A DNA stretch of 64,000 bases, taken from positions 17,055,001 to 17,119,000 of the forward strand of contig NC_067294.1 of NCBI RefSeq assembly GCF_020740795.1. Direction: 5' to 3'. How positions within the stretch are numbered: the stretch's first letter is position 1; the number at the start of each line of letters is the position of its first letter. The notes under the pieces are model-generated. The model worked only from the letters and a program-made list of their open reading frames with translations, ran no database searches and was not told the DNA's origin. Of this stretch, positions 53,396 to 64,000 are shown piece after piece. Source of the stretch: Apus apus (Eukaryota; Chordata; Aves; Apodiformes; Apodidae). A program made the translations under genes and the position numbers.

Positions 53396-56150
53396 TTTGT
53401 TATAGATGTTTGGCATGTTAACCAATGTGTCTACTGAACTCTTTGCTCAAGGTACCACACTGCAACTCTAGGTCTCTTTTGAAGATTCGCATGTTTTAAC
53501 ACCTGTGATTTAGCAGCTTACTGCATAACTTCTCTTTCTCCTTCCTAAAACCTCTTTGTTTCCAAACAAATTAAAGCATCACTTGTTAAACACTGGTAGG
53601 TATATTCTGCTGACAGTTGTGTTTCTTCAGTTTTATGGTATTTTCACCAAAGGTGAAGCTCAAGCCCACATCATGTTCACCTGGATGAAAATGACTAGGA
53701 ACAGTTCTTTCAACCTGAGCCTCTTGGCCAGCAGGGAGGCTTCAGTGCTAGGAAGGGTTTTTCAACTTTAGGAGGCTGAATCTGGATGAAGTTAATTTAC
53801 TTAGGTGAATACATCTAGCAGACACAAGATTGGTATGTTTTGTGGAAGTAGATCTTGGTAACTTACCTTTCCCTTTGCAACTTTCTGCTGCAAAAGGGAG
53901 GTGTGCAGTCCCATTTGAGCAGGAATGAAACATAACTTCAAGCATTTGCTGGCAGTTTCTCTGTACAGAATGGTGACATGCTAATAAGCAGCTAATGGCA
54001 CAGATTATTTAAATATCATCTCCAAATTATAAAAGTCTTATGCAGTGGCTCATTCTTGCACTTTTACCAAGATAAATTATTGCTTTACACGTGGCACTCA
54101 TTAGTATGCAAAGCTTGGTGGTTTTAGGAAATGAATGTACTGATGCAGCCTTAAAACTGCTCCACAGCTTCCCTAGGCCCTTGTGAGAGAGAGTGCCAGC
54201 AACAGCAGCCCTGCAGTCAGTTCTATTTTGACTAAGTCATAAGGCTGTACTTGGACCCCCACTTAGGATGACATTTGTCACTCATCTCTCTCCAAAAGGC
54301 TGCTGAGTTCACCAGCCAAGCAGAGGTCCTGACTTCAGAACAGTCACTCAGTGTTTGGCAGCCACCCCTTTCTCTAAAGAGGTTTGATAAGAATTTATTT
54401 TAAAGGTCTCCTCCTCCCCCAGGTATTTTAACAGTTTCCTTACAACGTGCAGTTAAGATTCATCTTAATGCTGTACAGCTCTGTGTGGTTTATTTGTAAA
54501 GTAGCTTTTCCTTGGCTATTCCCTGCATCCCAAATAGCTGTGCAGTTCAGTGATCCTGCACCTCATGTCCTCAGGCTGTGGGAGATGCTGCCTGGTGCAA
54601 CTGCTGGGGATTCAACTACATCAGCTTTAGTGTCTAAACAGAAAGAATTCCCAGATGTGAAGGAGTTGCAACATAGTTCAGCTGCAGAGTCAAAAAAAAG
54701 CTCTGGTTCCCATCAGGTGGTAGCTGTGGGTGTTAGATGCCTGGGCAAGTCTGGCATCCCTGTGTGAGTGTTCACACCTGTACGTGTGCAACAGGATGCT
54801 TTACACATCATCTGCTGCTGTGAGGTGTCTGGTGTTGACATGCAAAGGGCAGGGAGATGGAGAGCAGGTGCCTTACACTGATTTCTGATGAGAAGGCAGC
54901 ATCAGAACACCTTGGTCTCGAGGGCAGATGCCAGGAATGTACTTGACTAGCAGACTGACACGTGTTCTTGCCACGAGGCTGCTTTACCCTTTGGGAATAA
55001 TTGTGTCTGTGCTGTGAAGGGGTGAGGGGATGTCGGGCAGAGCATGAGACCAGACTGAACTGTTAGTCTGCAGTTTAGATGCCAGCTTTCATAGATGGAT
55101 TTCCATTCAGCAGGGTAGCCCTGGAGGCTTTTCCCCTGTGCTGGGCTCAGCAGAGGTGCAGCAAGGCCCCAGGCTTGTTCAACATGCATTATAGATGAGA
55201 AAGCCACTTGTGCTGGATTAATTAAAATTTTGAGTTGGAAAGAGTGGAGGGAGGAAGAGCAGTGAGAGCAAAGTAATTTGTTTTTTTTTAAAAGGATGAT
55301 CCTTGTAGGGTTATTTGAAGGTGTGGTGTGCTTGGCTGGCATGGAGAAAGCTCTTGGGGTCCCGAGGACACATTAGTAATACTGACTAGTGAAATAAATA
55401 TAAGCAGTTTGATTCAAGGGAGAATCAGCCCCCAGGAAATCTGAGGAAACTTTCTGTAGAGTTGGTTAAGCCCTTACTAAAATTCAGGAGGAAGGAAGGA
55501 ACTGAAGGGCTGAGCAGAGAAATGTTAATGAAATCCTTATCCTCAGATCCCCCCCCCTTCCTGCTTTACCAGGCAGCCCACGCCCGTGTTTTGATAGCAC
55601 AGGAGACTTTCCAGCCCTGACAGGTGGTGAAATGCAAAGAGAAAGCTGAGCAAGTCCCTCTGCACATGGCTGGCTCACTAACTGCTCCTCAGCCTGAAAA
55701 AAACCTGCTCGTGTTTGGTGACTTCAGCCACTAATGGGTATTTTGGAATGACTTACAGGGTTCTCTGGGTTTGCTTATTTAAAGGCAGCTTGGCCTTCAG
55801 TAACACACACTGTTGGGCTTTGCAGTTGCACATAAAAAGCTTTTTGTGCCACACTTACTGTTGGGGCAGATTTCCTGTTTTTTGTGGCAAGTGAGCTTGT
55901 CTGTCTGTCCTACCGAGGCAGGTGTGGGGTGGAGGTGGTTTTGTCACGCAGGTGTGATTCCAAATCAAGTCAGATTGTGCTCATCAGCGGCTCGGACAGA
56001 ACAAAGGGCTTTTAACTCTTGCCAGTGTCTGGTTTCTTTGCTTTTTTAAGAGGTTGTGAAGCTCCGAGAGGGCTGGAGAGCCTGCACCTTAGCGTGTTGG
56101 GGAGGACGGCTGCAGCACGGCTCTGCTCTTGACTAAAAACCTCCGGGCAG
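53396..56150. other. Intergenic region between MATR3 and PAIP2
   Basis: About 2.8 kb. No gene or recognised repeat. Transcripts ending beyond the distal MATR3 poly(A) signal cannot be excluded. Confidence 0.45.
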
Positions 56151-56284
56151 GTCGTGTGTGGAGGAGACCTTAACGGGGGGCGGGGGGGGAGAATGGAAAA
56201 TAAAATCCAACACTGCCTTTTCACCCTGTGGGCGCCGGGGAACAGCCCCAGGCTGTTGAGGAGCGGGTGCCCTGAGCAAGAACG

Positions 56285-56525
56285 GTGCCCGTTCCCCGCT
56301 CCCCCCTGGCCGGGCGCTCCAGGGCTCGCAGCCCATCCCTCCCACGCTCCCCACGGCCCTGCCCGCTCCCCCCACGCACCCCCCCCATTCCCGCGGGTTC
56401 CTCGGTACCTTTCCCGGGGGGATTCGGGCCTTTCCCTGCCCGTAAAACCCCCCCAGGTGTCCTTGGAACGGGCAGGGATCCCACTCCTCTTAAACAGTTA
56501 CATCCCCAACACCGGGGTATAGATG
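56285..56525 (+). repeat. LTR-like dispersed repeat, copy B (CpG-retaining)
   Basis: Collinear with 20436-20970 but lacking about 180 bases in the middle. The first block has CTGGCCGGGCGCTCCAGGG and CAGCCCATC (56303-56338); the second has CCAGGTGTCCTTGGAACG and CCCCAACACCGGGGTAT (56452-56520). Where copy A has TG, CA or TA, this copy often has CG. It abuts the PAIP2 core promoter. Confidence 0.6.
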
Positions 56526-56819
56526 GAACAACCCACACGCCGCTGCCAGCGCCAGAGAACAGCGCTGCGCTGCCTCTCGAACCGGGCCGCCCCGCCACCG
56601 GCACCGGCACCGGCACCGCGCCCGGGCCGCACAAGATGGCGGCTTCCCCCCCCCCCGCGGGGACTACAACTCCCAGCATGCCTCGCGCCGCCCGCCCGGC
56701 GCGCACGAAATGGCAGCCTGGGCGGGACTACAACTCCCGGCGTGCCCCGCGCCGCCCTCCCGCCAGCAGGGAGGGGCGGTGCCTATGAAGTCACACAGGT
56801 CCCGGAAGTGACCTCACAT

Positions 56820-56958
56820 CCGGCGGCGCTGGGAGGGGAGCGGGGCGGCGGCGGCGCCGGGAGCGAAGCGGGGCCGGGACGGGCCGGGGCGGAGGCAGCG
56901 GAGCAGCTCGGGGCCGGCAGCGGAGCCCTCGGAACCCGCCACCCTTCCCTCAGCGCGC
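56820..56958 (+). other. PAIP2: PAIP2 noncoding exon 1 (3' end defined by donor)
   Basis: The end is set by CGCAG/GTGAGG. The start is an estimate just downstream of the ETS and CRE-like sites. No conserved start codon is present, so it is untranslated. Confidence 0.55.
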
Positions 56959-57124
56959 AGGTGAGGCGCCGCGGGGGGCGGGGGGGGGCGCGCAGCCCCG
57001 GGGCGGGGGGGTGGGGGGGGGTGAGGGGAGTCCCCCCCGGGCCTGAGGCGGAACCGGGCAGGGCCCCCCCCCCCATCCCGGTGTCTCGTTCCCGCCCCGC
57101 GTCACCGTCTGCATTGTCTTGCAG

Positions 57125-57449
57125 CTCCATCCGGGTCCTGGGGGGGTGCGGGGCGGCGCGGGGCCTGCCGGGACGGAGCCCCCGCCGCGGGGGCGGCCCT
57201 TGCGGGAGAACAAAGCGGGCCGGGCCTGCGGGGCTCCGCGCTGGGCCCCCTGCGCCTCACCGGCCGCTGCTCTGGCGGGCCTGGGGGCCGCCAGGTCGCG
57301 TCCACGCGGCGCCCGAGTGAACCTCGGCGCTCCGGAGGGTGTCTTGTCAGATAGCACGGGCACCCCGCACCCATCCGATGGAGGAATCTTGTTTATTCCG
57401 CCGGGTGTAATCGCTTCGCTCGGTACCTGCCGCTCGCTCGGCGCCTTAG
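57125..57449 (+). other. PAIP2: Possible alternative PAIP2 5' UTR exon
   Basis: An acceptor CATTGTCTTGCAG ends at 57124 and a donor TTAG/GTAACG is at 57449/57450. The sequence between is GC-rich with no recognised protein. It may be an optional second 5' exon, or the acceptor may be unused. Confidence 0.25.
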
Positions 57450-58096
57450 GTAACGAGGAGCCGGCTCGGGGGGCAGGCTCTGCTCGGTAAACAAACAGCC
57501 CCGTCTCTGCAGAAGTTGAGAGCACTCCCTGCTGCATTGCAACACCTCGGCTGAAACTTGAGTTGCTGCTGAAATCCCCGTGTCCTCCTCGCTGAGCCGT
57601 GTTGCTTTTGGATCCTCCAAGCAAATATCTGACGTTTTTTTCCTCTTTTTTTTATTTTTTTTTTTTAAACTCGGGGGTGAGGAGCCGGGTTGGCTGTTAT
57701 GGGGTGAGGCACCTTGATCTTATCTCCTGCCGTAGGCGTTAGATAATCTTCTTGATCAGGGTTTAAATGCAGAATCTTCAATCACAAAGCTCTGCATTTT
57801 GCTGATGAGTGGGGCAGGACTCTTGGTGGCTATAAATACAGCAAAATCCAGATAATTGAGTAAGTTAATGACTCTTAATGATCTTCTGGAGTAACGAGTT
57901 CCACACTTCGTAGAGAAATCCCTTTTAGTTAACTGAAAGTCCTGTTGGTACAGGGTTTTTAATTTCTTTTTTCATTCCTAAGATTAAAAAAAGCTTACTT
58001 TTTAGTGTCTTTCCTTAATGCACTTAGACTGTTCCTCCTGCATCACCCCTGCCAAAATCCTGGAATAATTTGGGGCTTGTTTTCCAGTCATACCAT

Positions 58097-58160
58097 TACA
58101 GAATCACAGAATTATTAAGAGTTGGAAGGGACCTCTAGACATCATCTAGTCCAACTCATT
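58097..58160 (-). mobile_element. CR1 LINE tail remnant
   Basis: ACAGAATCACAGAATTATTA followed by GAGTTGGAAGGGACCTCTAG and CATCTAGTCCAACT, the reverse-orientation CR1 3' end. Sequence to its right is too diverged to assign. Confidence 0.75.
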
Positions 58161-58757
58161 ATGGCAGAATTCTCCATATTTTCTATTCCTTGGCACTACT
58201 TATATAATATTTCTTGTTCTGGTGTAAGGAGCTTTTGAGATCCACTGCTTTCCACCTACTCCCAGATGGAAAATGTATTATTTTTAATCACAGCAGCAGT
58301 GTTGCCTGTCACTGTGGCTTGTTTTCTGCAGCAGCCTTCTTCCATGGTGACTTTTTTGCAAGACTGAGGTGGCATTTGCCTCTCCTCCTCAGAATTGCCT
58401 GTAGCTCATGACTGAAACCCCTGTATCTAATGCTCATTAAACGAGATTAATCCTGTCCTCACCAATTAGCACAGAAAGCCAGCTGCTTTGTGTCTGGAAA
58501 TGCTCCCTGGATGCTGCAACAAGCTCCCTGCTCAGTGTATTTTTATTACAAGTAGCAGAAAATCAAATTATGAGGAGTTCTGTGAGTCAGGGACTGGCCT
58601 GGGGCTTCCTAACTGTTCGTGCAGGGAACGTGTGTGTTGACACATTTTCCTGTGGGAAAACATGAGTGGACTTAGGGCTTCATCAGATAAACTTCAGATG
58701 TTCAGGTTGAGCCTCAATGTTCCTGGAAGATCATTTATCCACCTTGTCCTTGGGCAG

Positions 58758-58915
58758 GAATGGAAAAAGTTGTTTCAGTCCAAATGGAAAACCCTGAACT
58801 TCTCTTCCCTCCCCTCCTAGAGCAAATAGCTCCTGTTCTATGGGAACATTTCAAGAAACTGGAAAACAAGCCCCGTGGTTCAGCAAATGAACCTTTCAAG
58901 GTTTTACACAGACAG
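58758..58915 (+). other. Candidate cassette exon in PAIP2 5' region with a 52-codon ORF
   Basis: A good acceptor (CACCTTGTCCTTGGGCAG, ending 58757) is followed two bases later by ATG (58760-58762). An open frame of 52 codons then runs to a donor CAG/GTGGGA at 58915/58916. The product begins MEKVVSVQME and ends PFKVLHRQ; it has coding-like composition but I do not recognise it. Joined to 60852 it would add TSSEKAQP and stop at 60876-60878, overlapping the PAIP2 ATG. It may be a 5' UTR cassette exon, or chance. Confidence 0.3.
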
Positions 58916-60851
58916 GTGGGATGTTTTAGTTGTCTCACCTCCATGGGCTGGTCTGGGGGTAGTTGTCTTGGGACACAAGTTGCCTGGAGTTGTGCCTGGT
59001 GCTGCCAGTGCTGAGTTAAGCACCTGTGAATTGTTGGTGTGCAGAAACGTTGGCATCAAGATCCACTCCCCACACAAAAAGGTGAAAAACTAGTTTTTAG
59101 TAAATAAATAAGTGGGGCTTTTCAGGCTGTGAGGTGTTTTATTTCTATGATGCCATCCTGTTTGGGAGCTTGTGAACAGCTGAAGCTGCTTGAAGGTGTT
59201 TCAGGCTTGGATTGGGATGTTAAATGCAGTGTCTTTTCCTGTTTTATGCTAAATGCTGCCAGGAATCCTTTGTGAGTTTGTCTGGAAAGAACATCAAAAA
59301 GAACCTGTTTTCTCTTGCTAGAATACCCGGGTCCTGTTCTCATTTCTTGTACTTCCCAGGGAGCTGGAGTGACTTCTGTGCTGGGATTTGCCTTTGATTT
59401 GAAAACCTTGGATAAATGCACACCAGGCAAACTCCTTTTTCTTTGTGTGCTTCTTAATTGATGGTTGGGATGGGACAGGCCTTTGACCTGGCATCAGCAA
59501 GGAAACATTTTGAACCAAAACTTTTATTAATTCCGTAGATAACAGGACCAACTGAAATACAAAGAGAAAAGATGAGCTGCTACATGATAAGCCCTTGTGT
59601 TCTAGCAACAATGGGGGCTGTATTTTGATACACTGTTCTCCACATAAGTCATTTTTTGATATGCAGCCAAGGAGCTAAAACACTGATTTGAGAGGAAAAT
59701 AAATACATTTTCACTATCTGCTGCATCGTTTCATTGCAAGTTTTTAGCCCTAAAATAATGTTCAAGGTTTTTTTTTGTTTTTTTTTAGCTCATTACCTCA
59801 CATCTTTGTCTAATGTTAAAAAAAAATAGCAACAGTGGCACTGTTAGTATCTACAGATAGTGACCTTTTCCAGTATTGATCTCAGTGCTTGGCGTGGTAC
59901 AGGAAAAACAGCAGCACTGTCTCGTGCAGCACAAGGTTTGAGGTCAGAACCTGGGCTCTGAGCAGACTTGGGTCTCTCAGCTCCAAATCTCAAGGATCAT
60001 GGAGGTGTGTGAGCCTGCTGGAGAGGCTGCAGACCCAGAGGTAGGAATTGTCCTGCTTTTGGCTGTGGTGAGGTGGAACAGAGCACCCCCTCCCACCGTG
60101 CCTTCGCTCTGGGGCGATCCCACCTGTGCTGGGCACTCTCCAGGCATGACTCCATCCATGTTAATGATGTGGGATGAGTGGAAAGCACATCCTGTCTTCC
60201 TTACCTGAAGCTTCCCAGTCCGTGGGCTCTTGCCAACAAGCTGGCTGTAGGAACTGCTGTGCCAGCCTGGCTCTGGGAGGAACTGGTCTGCAATGGTTTC
60301 TGCCGCACTTGTGAGGTTTCCCAGCAGGGAGGAGGCTGTGGAGCTTGGCTTGTGAGATCACAGAGAACATCCCATAACTCAGGTTTGCATAGACTGAAAG
60401 CCACACCAAGTTTCCTCTACCAAGGGTATCCTTGGAAAATCCCCTGGCGTGCTGCCCACTGCAGGCACCGGGCAGTTTGTTTCCAGGGGACTTTGTTGAA
60501 AGTCAGGTGGGACTTTTATTTCAGAAATGCTTTATTTCAGAAAACATTTTGCTTTTGTTTCTGGAACGTTGCCTTAAATACTTTCCTCCTGCTTGCTTTT
60601 CTTTCCCCCCTGTCACTTCTCTTTGGTCTTGGTGCTTGGCATTTGCTGATTTGGGGAGGTTTGTTTTGGGGAATAGTCACTGGAATCCGTGTACTATGGA
60701 AAGAGCGTTTGATGCTCACTTGCTGGGATGAGCAGAGCTGCTCTGCTGCTCTCACAGTGAGGATACCCGGGGGCTTGGGGGTGCAGCCCTCCCTCAGAGC
60801 AGGGTGATGGACCAGTCTGCACATCCCAACAGCTGCATTTCCCAATTGCAG

Positions 60852-61012
60852 ACCTCCAGTGAAAAGGCGCAGCCATGAAAGATCCAAGTCGCAGCAGTAC
60901 CAGCCCAAGCATCATCAATGAAGATGTGATCATAAATGGTCACTCCCATGAAGATGACAATCCCTTTGCGGAGTACATGTGGATGGAGAATGAAGAGGAG
61001 TTCAACAGGCAG
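60852..61012 (+). CDS. PAIP2: PAIP2 first coding exon
   Basis: Acceptor CCCAATTGCAG ends at 60851; 23 untranslated bases precede ATG at 60875 in a good context (GCAGCCATGA). Codons 1-46. The 3' end is at CAG/GCAAGT (61012/61013), fixed by the protein: Gln46 must be followed by Ile47 of the next exon, and no GT donor lies nearby. Confidence 0.94.
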
Positions 61013-63447
61013 GCAAGTCATTTCCCTGTGGCCCGGGGTGCAAGGCTGGGAGTCCTTTGGAGATGGGTTTTCAGACAGGCCTGCTGGGATGATGGGGGGA
61101 GCAGACAGATCCCAGTTCTCTCTGGCAATAAATGCCTATTTTCTGTAATCTTGGTGGAAAATACAGAAAGTGGGGCATGTTGTAATGCCTCCATAGACTC
61201 CCTGCTTCTGCAGGAGGGAGGAAAAAAAAAATAGTTGTCAGACTTTAATGTGGCACTTCGGAAGGGAGGGATCTTGCTGAGCTGCAGAGGCTGCACATGT
61301 GTGGACATGCTGGCTGTGGTGGTGCTGACCTGGATACGTGCAGGTGCTTACCTGCCTCCTCAGCAGGTCTGTTGTTCCCCAGGGAGTTGGGGAACATAGC
61401 TGTTGAGTGACAGTCCTCTTGGTTGCTTAACACTTGAGTGTCTGGCAGCTGGGTTGGAAGGAGGCCTCAGCTTCATCAGGCACCTTGCAGCTGGGCACGC
61501 AGCTCTCAGCCTTCTTCTCCCCACCACCCCTTTCTTAATCAGCTTGATCTTTGTGCTCAGGTGGCTGCTCTCTCTGCACTCCTGCACAGGGTGGCTGTGT
61601 GAAGCTGGAGCTTCTGAAACAGGAGATGGCTGCTGCTCTCTTGAGGGTGCCAGCAGGGCCCAAAGCTAATCTGAAATTCAGGTTGCTCACAAAATCTAAA
61701 TTCTCTGGTGCACATGCCAGGATGGTCTCAGTGTTGTTTCCTGTTTGGTGGGTTTTTCCTCCTTGGGGACTATACTGTAGCTGGCACATAGGATGTGTAG
61801 TCCTTGGGGAAGGAGAGGAGTTGTGCCATGAATAAACTATTTTTTCAGGTACATTTTCAGAGAGGAAAGATGGGAGCACGAGGGGGAGAATCTTAACTCA
61901 GGCAAACACCACATGGCAGCCTGGTCACCTGCTGCTGCAGGCACATAACTCTTTGGGAACCTGAACAAGTTAAACTTGGGCTGGAAAATAATGAACAGGC
62001 AATATTAATTTCAAGACATTTGGGGTTTTAAACACTATGTAGTACTTGTGGAGCTGCCCTTGGAGACATCTGTAGGTGTACAACCCTGTAACAAAAAACC
62101 TGGAGCTGGGCCAACCCTGCTGTAACACTGGCTTGTGGCTGTGTGCCCATGGCTACCTGGTACCCACACAGGGGGAAGAAGGGTTGTTGGGAGACTGCTG
62201 TCCTGGCTGAGGTGCTTTACTGGGGAAATGCCTGAGCTAGTGTTTCCTGTGAGGTTTTTCTGGGCAATGTCTGGACAGTGGCTTAGAGCACACAGAAATG
62301 AGTCCCTGTTCCCTGAAGCTGAGCATCCTGAGCACAAGGTGAACTAGTGTGTTTGCCCCAGGGACCCAGATTTGACAGGAATCCTGAACTCTCTGGCATA
62401 TGACCTCCTTGGATTGGGTATCTGTGGTATGGAACTGCATTTCCACTTGCAGATCAAGTATGTGTTCAATTTCAGAGTCAAGGCTGAATAGGAAAACTTG
62501 TTTCAGCTTCCACTGGGTGAACTGTTACATCTGTCCTGAATCGTTTTTCCACTCTCCTGTGTCTGGCAAGTCATTCACACCAGCTTCTATTTCCCTGCTT
62601 TCCATTCTCAAGAACTGTGATGCAGGACGTGGAAAATTTGTCAGGATGAACTCCCTCCAGAGCTTGTTTACTGAACAACCAAGCAAAACTTTCCTGTAGT
62701 CTTTGCAGTGCATGTCAGTTCTGCATCAGTTGCTTTGTCCTGCTTATAGTGCAGTAGGTCAGTTACAGCTGCTAAGATCATGTGGAGCTCCTTAGGAGAA
62801 CTATACTGGGTGGACTCATAATCCATAGCTGAGGAGATGCTGCTGGTTCCCTGTCCCAAGTGACAGCCAGTGGTTATTTTTTTCCCAGGAGTCTTGCAGG
62901 ACCCTTTCCTGGGGAGTGTGCCTGGCTGCATGTGTCATCCCTGTTTTTTTTCCTCATACTTGCAGTGAGCTCAGTCCAGACAAGTTGATAACTTCCAATT
63001 TTCACCTGGAATCAATATTCTCCTTAAGCTTGTGCAGACAAAACAGTTGGGGCTGAGGGCTTCTCCTGCCACTCCCTTTTAACTGCAGCTCAAGTTCCTG
63101 CAACAAAGCACTTTTCTACATAAACAAATCAAAGCCCCTTGCCCTCCTGCAGCACAAGTGTGGGGTTCTGCTAGAAGTTCTGTTGCACAGCTGGAAAGGT
63201 CAGCTGGGTGCACAAAGCCTTGTTCTCAGTAAGTCTGTTGATGAAGCAGTTTCTTCTTGTTGTGTAGATTGAAGAGGAGTTGTGGGAAGAAGAATTTATT
63301 GAGCGCTGCTTCCAGGAGATGCTGGAAGAAGAGGAGGAGCACGAGTGGTTTATTCCAGCCCGTGATCTCCCACAAACAATGGATCAAATCCAGGACCAGT
63401 TCAACGACCTTGTTATCAGTGACAGCTCATCACTGGAGGATCTGGTG
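60875..63447 (+). CDS. PAIP2: Poly(A)-binding-protein-interacting protein 2, partial (residues 1-106)
   Basis: Two coding exons lie in the window: 60875-61012 (46 codons) and 63268-63447 (60 codons); the last exon, with about 20 residues in the family, lies beyond position 64000. PAIP2 is a small acidic cytoplasmic protein that binds PABPC1 and represses translation by displacing PABP from poly(A) and competing with PAIP1/eIF4G. Visible parts: [10 protein letters not shown] at the start; the acidic PAM1 region (about residues 22-75) with [14 protein letters not shown] and the Glu-rich [15 protein letters not shown] stretch; then [18 protein letters not shown]. The PAM2 motif that binds the MLLE domain is in the missing exon. 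The visible sequence is almost identical to mammalian PAIP2. The intron between the two exons starts with GC, not GT. Confidence 0.96.
61013..63267 (+). other. PAIP2: PAIP2 intron with GC-AG borders
   Basis: 2.26 kb, starting GCAAGT and ending TTGTTGTGTAG. No other gene seen. Open frames inside are not supported. Confidence 0.85.
63268..63447 (+). CDS. PAIP2: PAIP2 second coding exon
   Basis: 180 bases, codons 47-106, phase 0 at both ends; donor GTG/GTAAAT. Contains the Glu-rich core of PAM1 and ends [10 protein letters not shown]; human has SDGSSLEDLV followed by VKSN in the next exon. Confidence 0.95.
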
Positions 63448-64000
63448 GTAAATTCAGTTTCTCATCCTACACTAAAACTTGACATCTCTCCTAGTCCAAG
63501 GCTGGTTTTGCTGTTGATTGAGAAGAGAAAATCCTCTGCACATAGGCCAGAGACTCTCAAATGGTGCCTGGCTTTGTGGGGGGAGGAATGTGGACTGGTT
63601 GGGTGAGGGATGTTTCCTCAAGTGGTGTGACCTATTCAGTAGTTCTCTTCATAACCACCTGGTGCCTTTTCTAGCCCATGGCATAAATCCCAGTGGCTTG
63701 GGGTATGTGTAGCAGATTCTGAGGGCAGTGAGGGAGGCACACTGAGCCTGTGAGGTGCCATTTGAGGACAGGACTGCAGGAATCTAATTCAGCATCTGTC
63801 AGCAGTTAAGGTGTTGGGTAGGTATATGAGCTGTGTCCCCAGGGCTGGTTTGGATCATGGGAACCATAGCAGGTCTCTTTGTAGAGGTCTTAAGGGTGAG
63901 GAAAGCAGTAAATTATTTCCCTGTTTGTTGCTGTGTGACTTCTGCCCAGAGCTTAGCTGAAAGGGAAGGGCAGTGTGTACAGATTTTCCCTAACAAGATG
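63448..64000 (+). other. PAIP2: PAIP2 last intron, start only
   Basis: Intronic sequence to the end of the window, with no feature seen. The terminal coding exon and 3' UTR are outside. Confidence 0.8.

Larger units (their letters stand above)
56150..57500 (+). promoter_or_regulatory. PAIP2: PAIP2 CpG island and promoter
   Basis: TATA-less CpG island. Two ZNF143/THAP11-type sites stand in the same orientation: ACTACAACTCCCAGCATGC at 56663-56681 and ACTACAACTCCCGGCGTGC at 56727-56745. A YY1-type AAGATGGCGGC lies at 56634-56644, an ETS-type CCGGAAGTG at 56802-56810, and an overlapping CRE-like TGACCTCA at 56809-56816. The first-exon donor CAG/GTGAGG is at 56958/56959. The ZNF143, YY1 and ETS combination is typical of housekeeping promoters. 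Confidence 0.8.
57500..60851 (+). other. PAIP2: PAIP2 5' intron sequence
   Basis: Intron between the CpG-island exon and the first coding exon. It holds a CR1 tail at 58097-58160, poly-T runs at 57640-57667 and 59768-59788, and the candidate cassette exon at 58758-58915. No other gene seen. Confidence 0.75.

Noticed and set aside
54447-54767. 106-codon open frame between MATR3 and PAIP2
   Set aside because: No conserved domain, promoter or splice context.

Overview
The window is bird genomic DNA. CR1 LINE fragments with the typical avian 3' end lie on both strands, and GC-rich promoter islands sit in an AT-richer background. Two genes are certain, both on the + strand and adjacent, as on human 5q31: MATR3 (matrin-3) and PAIP2 (poly(A)-binding-protein-interacting protein 2). 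PAIP2 is cut by the right end of the window.

Layout. 1-8.7 kb has no recognised gene; a weak minus-strand gene model (possible last exon at 3.2-3.4 kb, possible first-exon donor and CpG island at 8.7 kb) is given with low confidence. 8.8-20.4 kb is intergenic, with a GC-rich minisatellite and several CR1 pieces. 20.4-22.0 kb holds an LTR-like dispersed repeat, then a CpG island with a 13-unit minisatellite and no recognised gene. 24.1-24.9 kb is a long minus-strand CR1. 26.2-28.45 kb is the MATR3 CpG island, preceded by a (GGGACTGAG)-type VNTR. MATR3 runs from about 27.9 to 53.4 kb: one or more noncoding first exons, an 8-kb intron 1 that carries a structured RNA candidate for SNORA74 (U19), and 14 coding exons encoding 902 residues (851 if an internal acceptor in exon 13 is used). 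53.4-56.2 kb is intergenic. PAIP2 starts in the 56.2-57.5 kb CpG island, which carries two ZNF143-type sites; its coding exons at 60.9 and 63.3 kb give residues 1-106, and the last exon (PAM2 motif) lies beyond the window.

The exon chain of MATR3 was built by hand from splice sites, and the reading phase agrees at every junction. Both genes act in RNA metabolism: MATR3 as a nuclear RNA-binding splicing and RNA-retention factor, PAIP2 as a cytoplasmic repressor of poly(A)-dependent translation. Nothing suggests co-regulation beyond adjacency.

The most interesting items are the intronic structured RNA, two copies of one dispersed repeat at the edges of two CpG islands with opposite CpG decay, the optional 51-codon segment of MATR3 exon 13, a GC-AG intron in PAIP2, and a candidate cassette exon in PAIP2 whose ORF would end overlapping the PAIP2 start codon.
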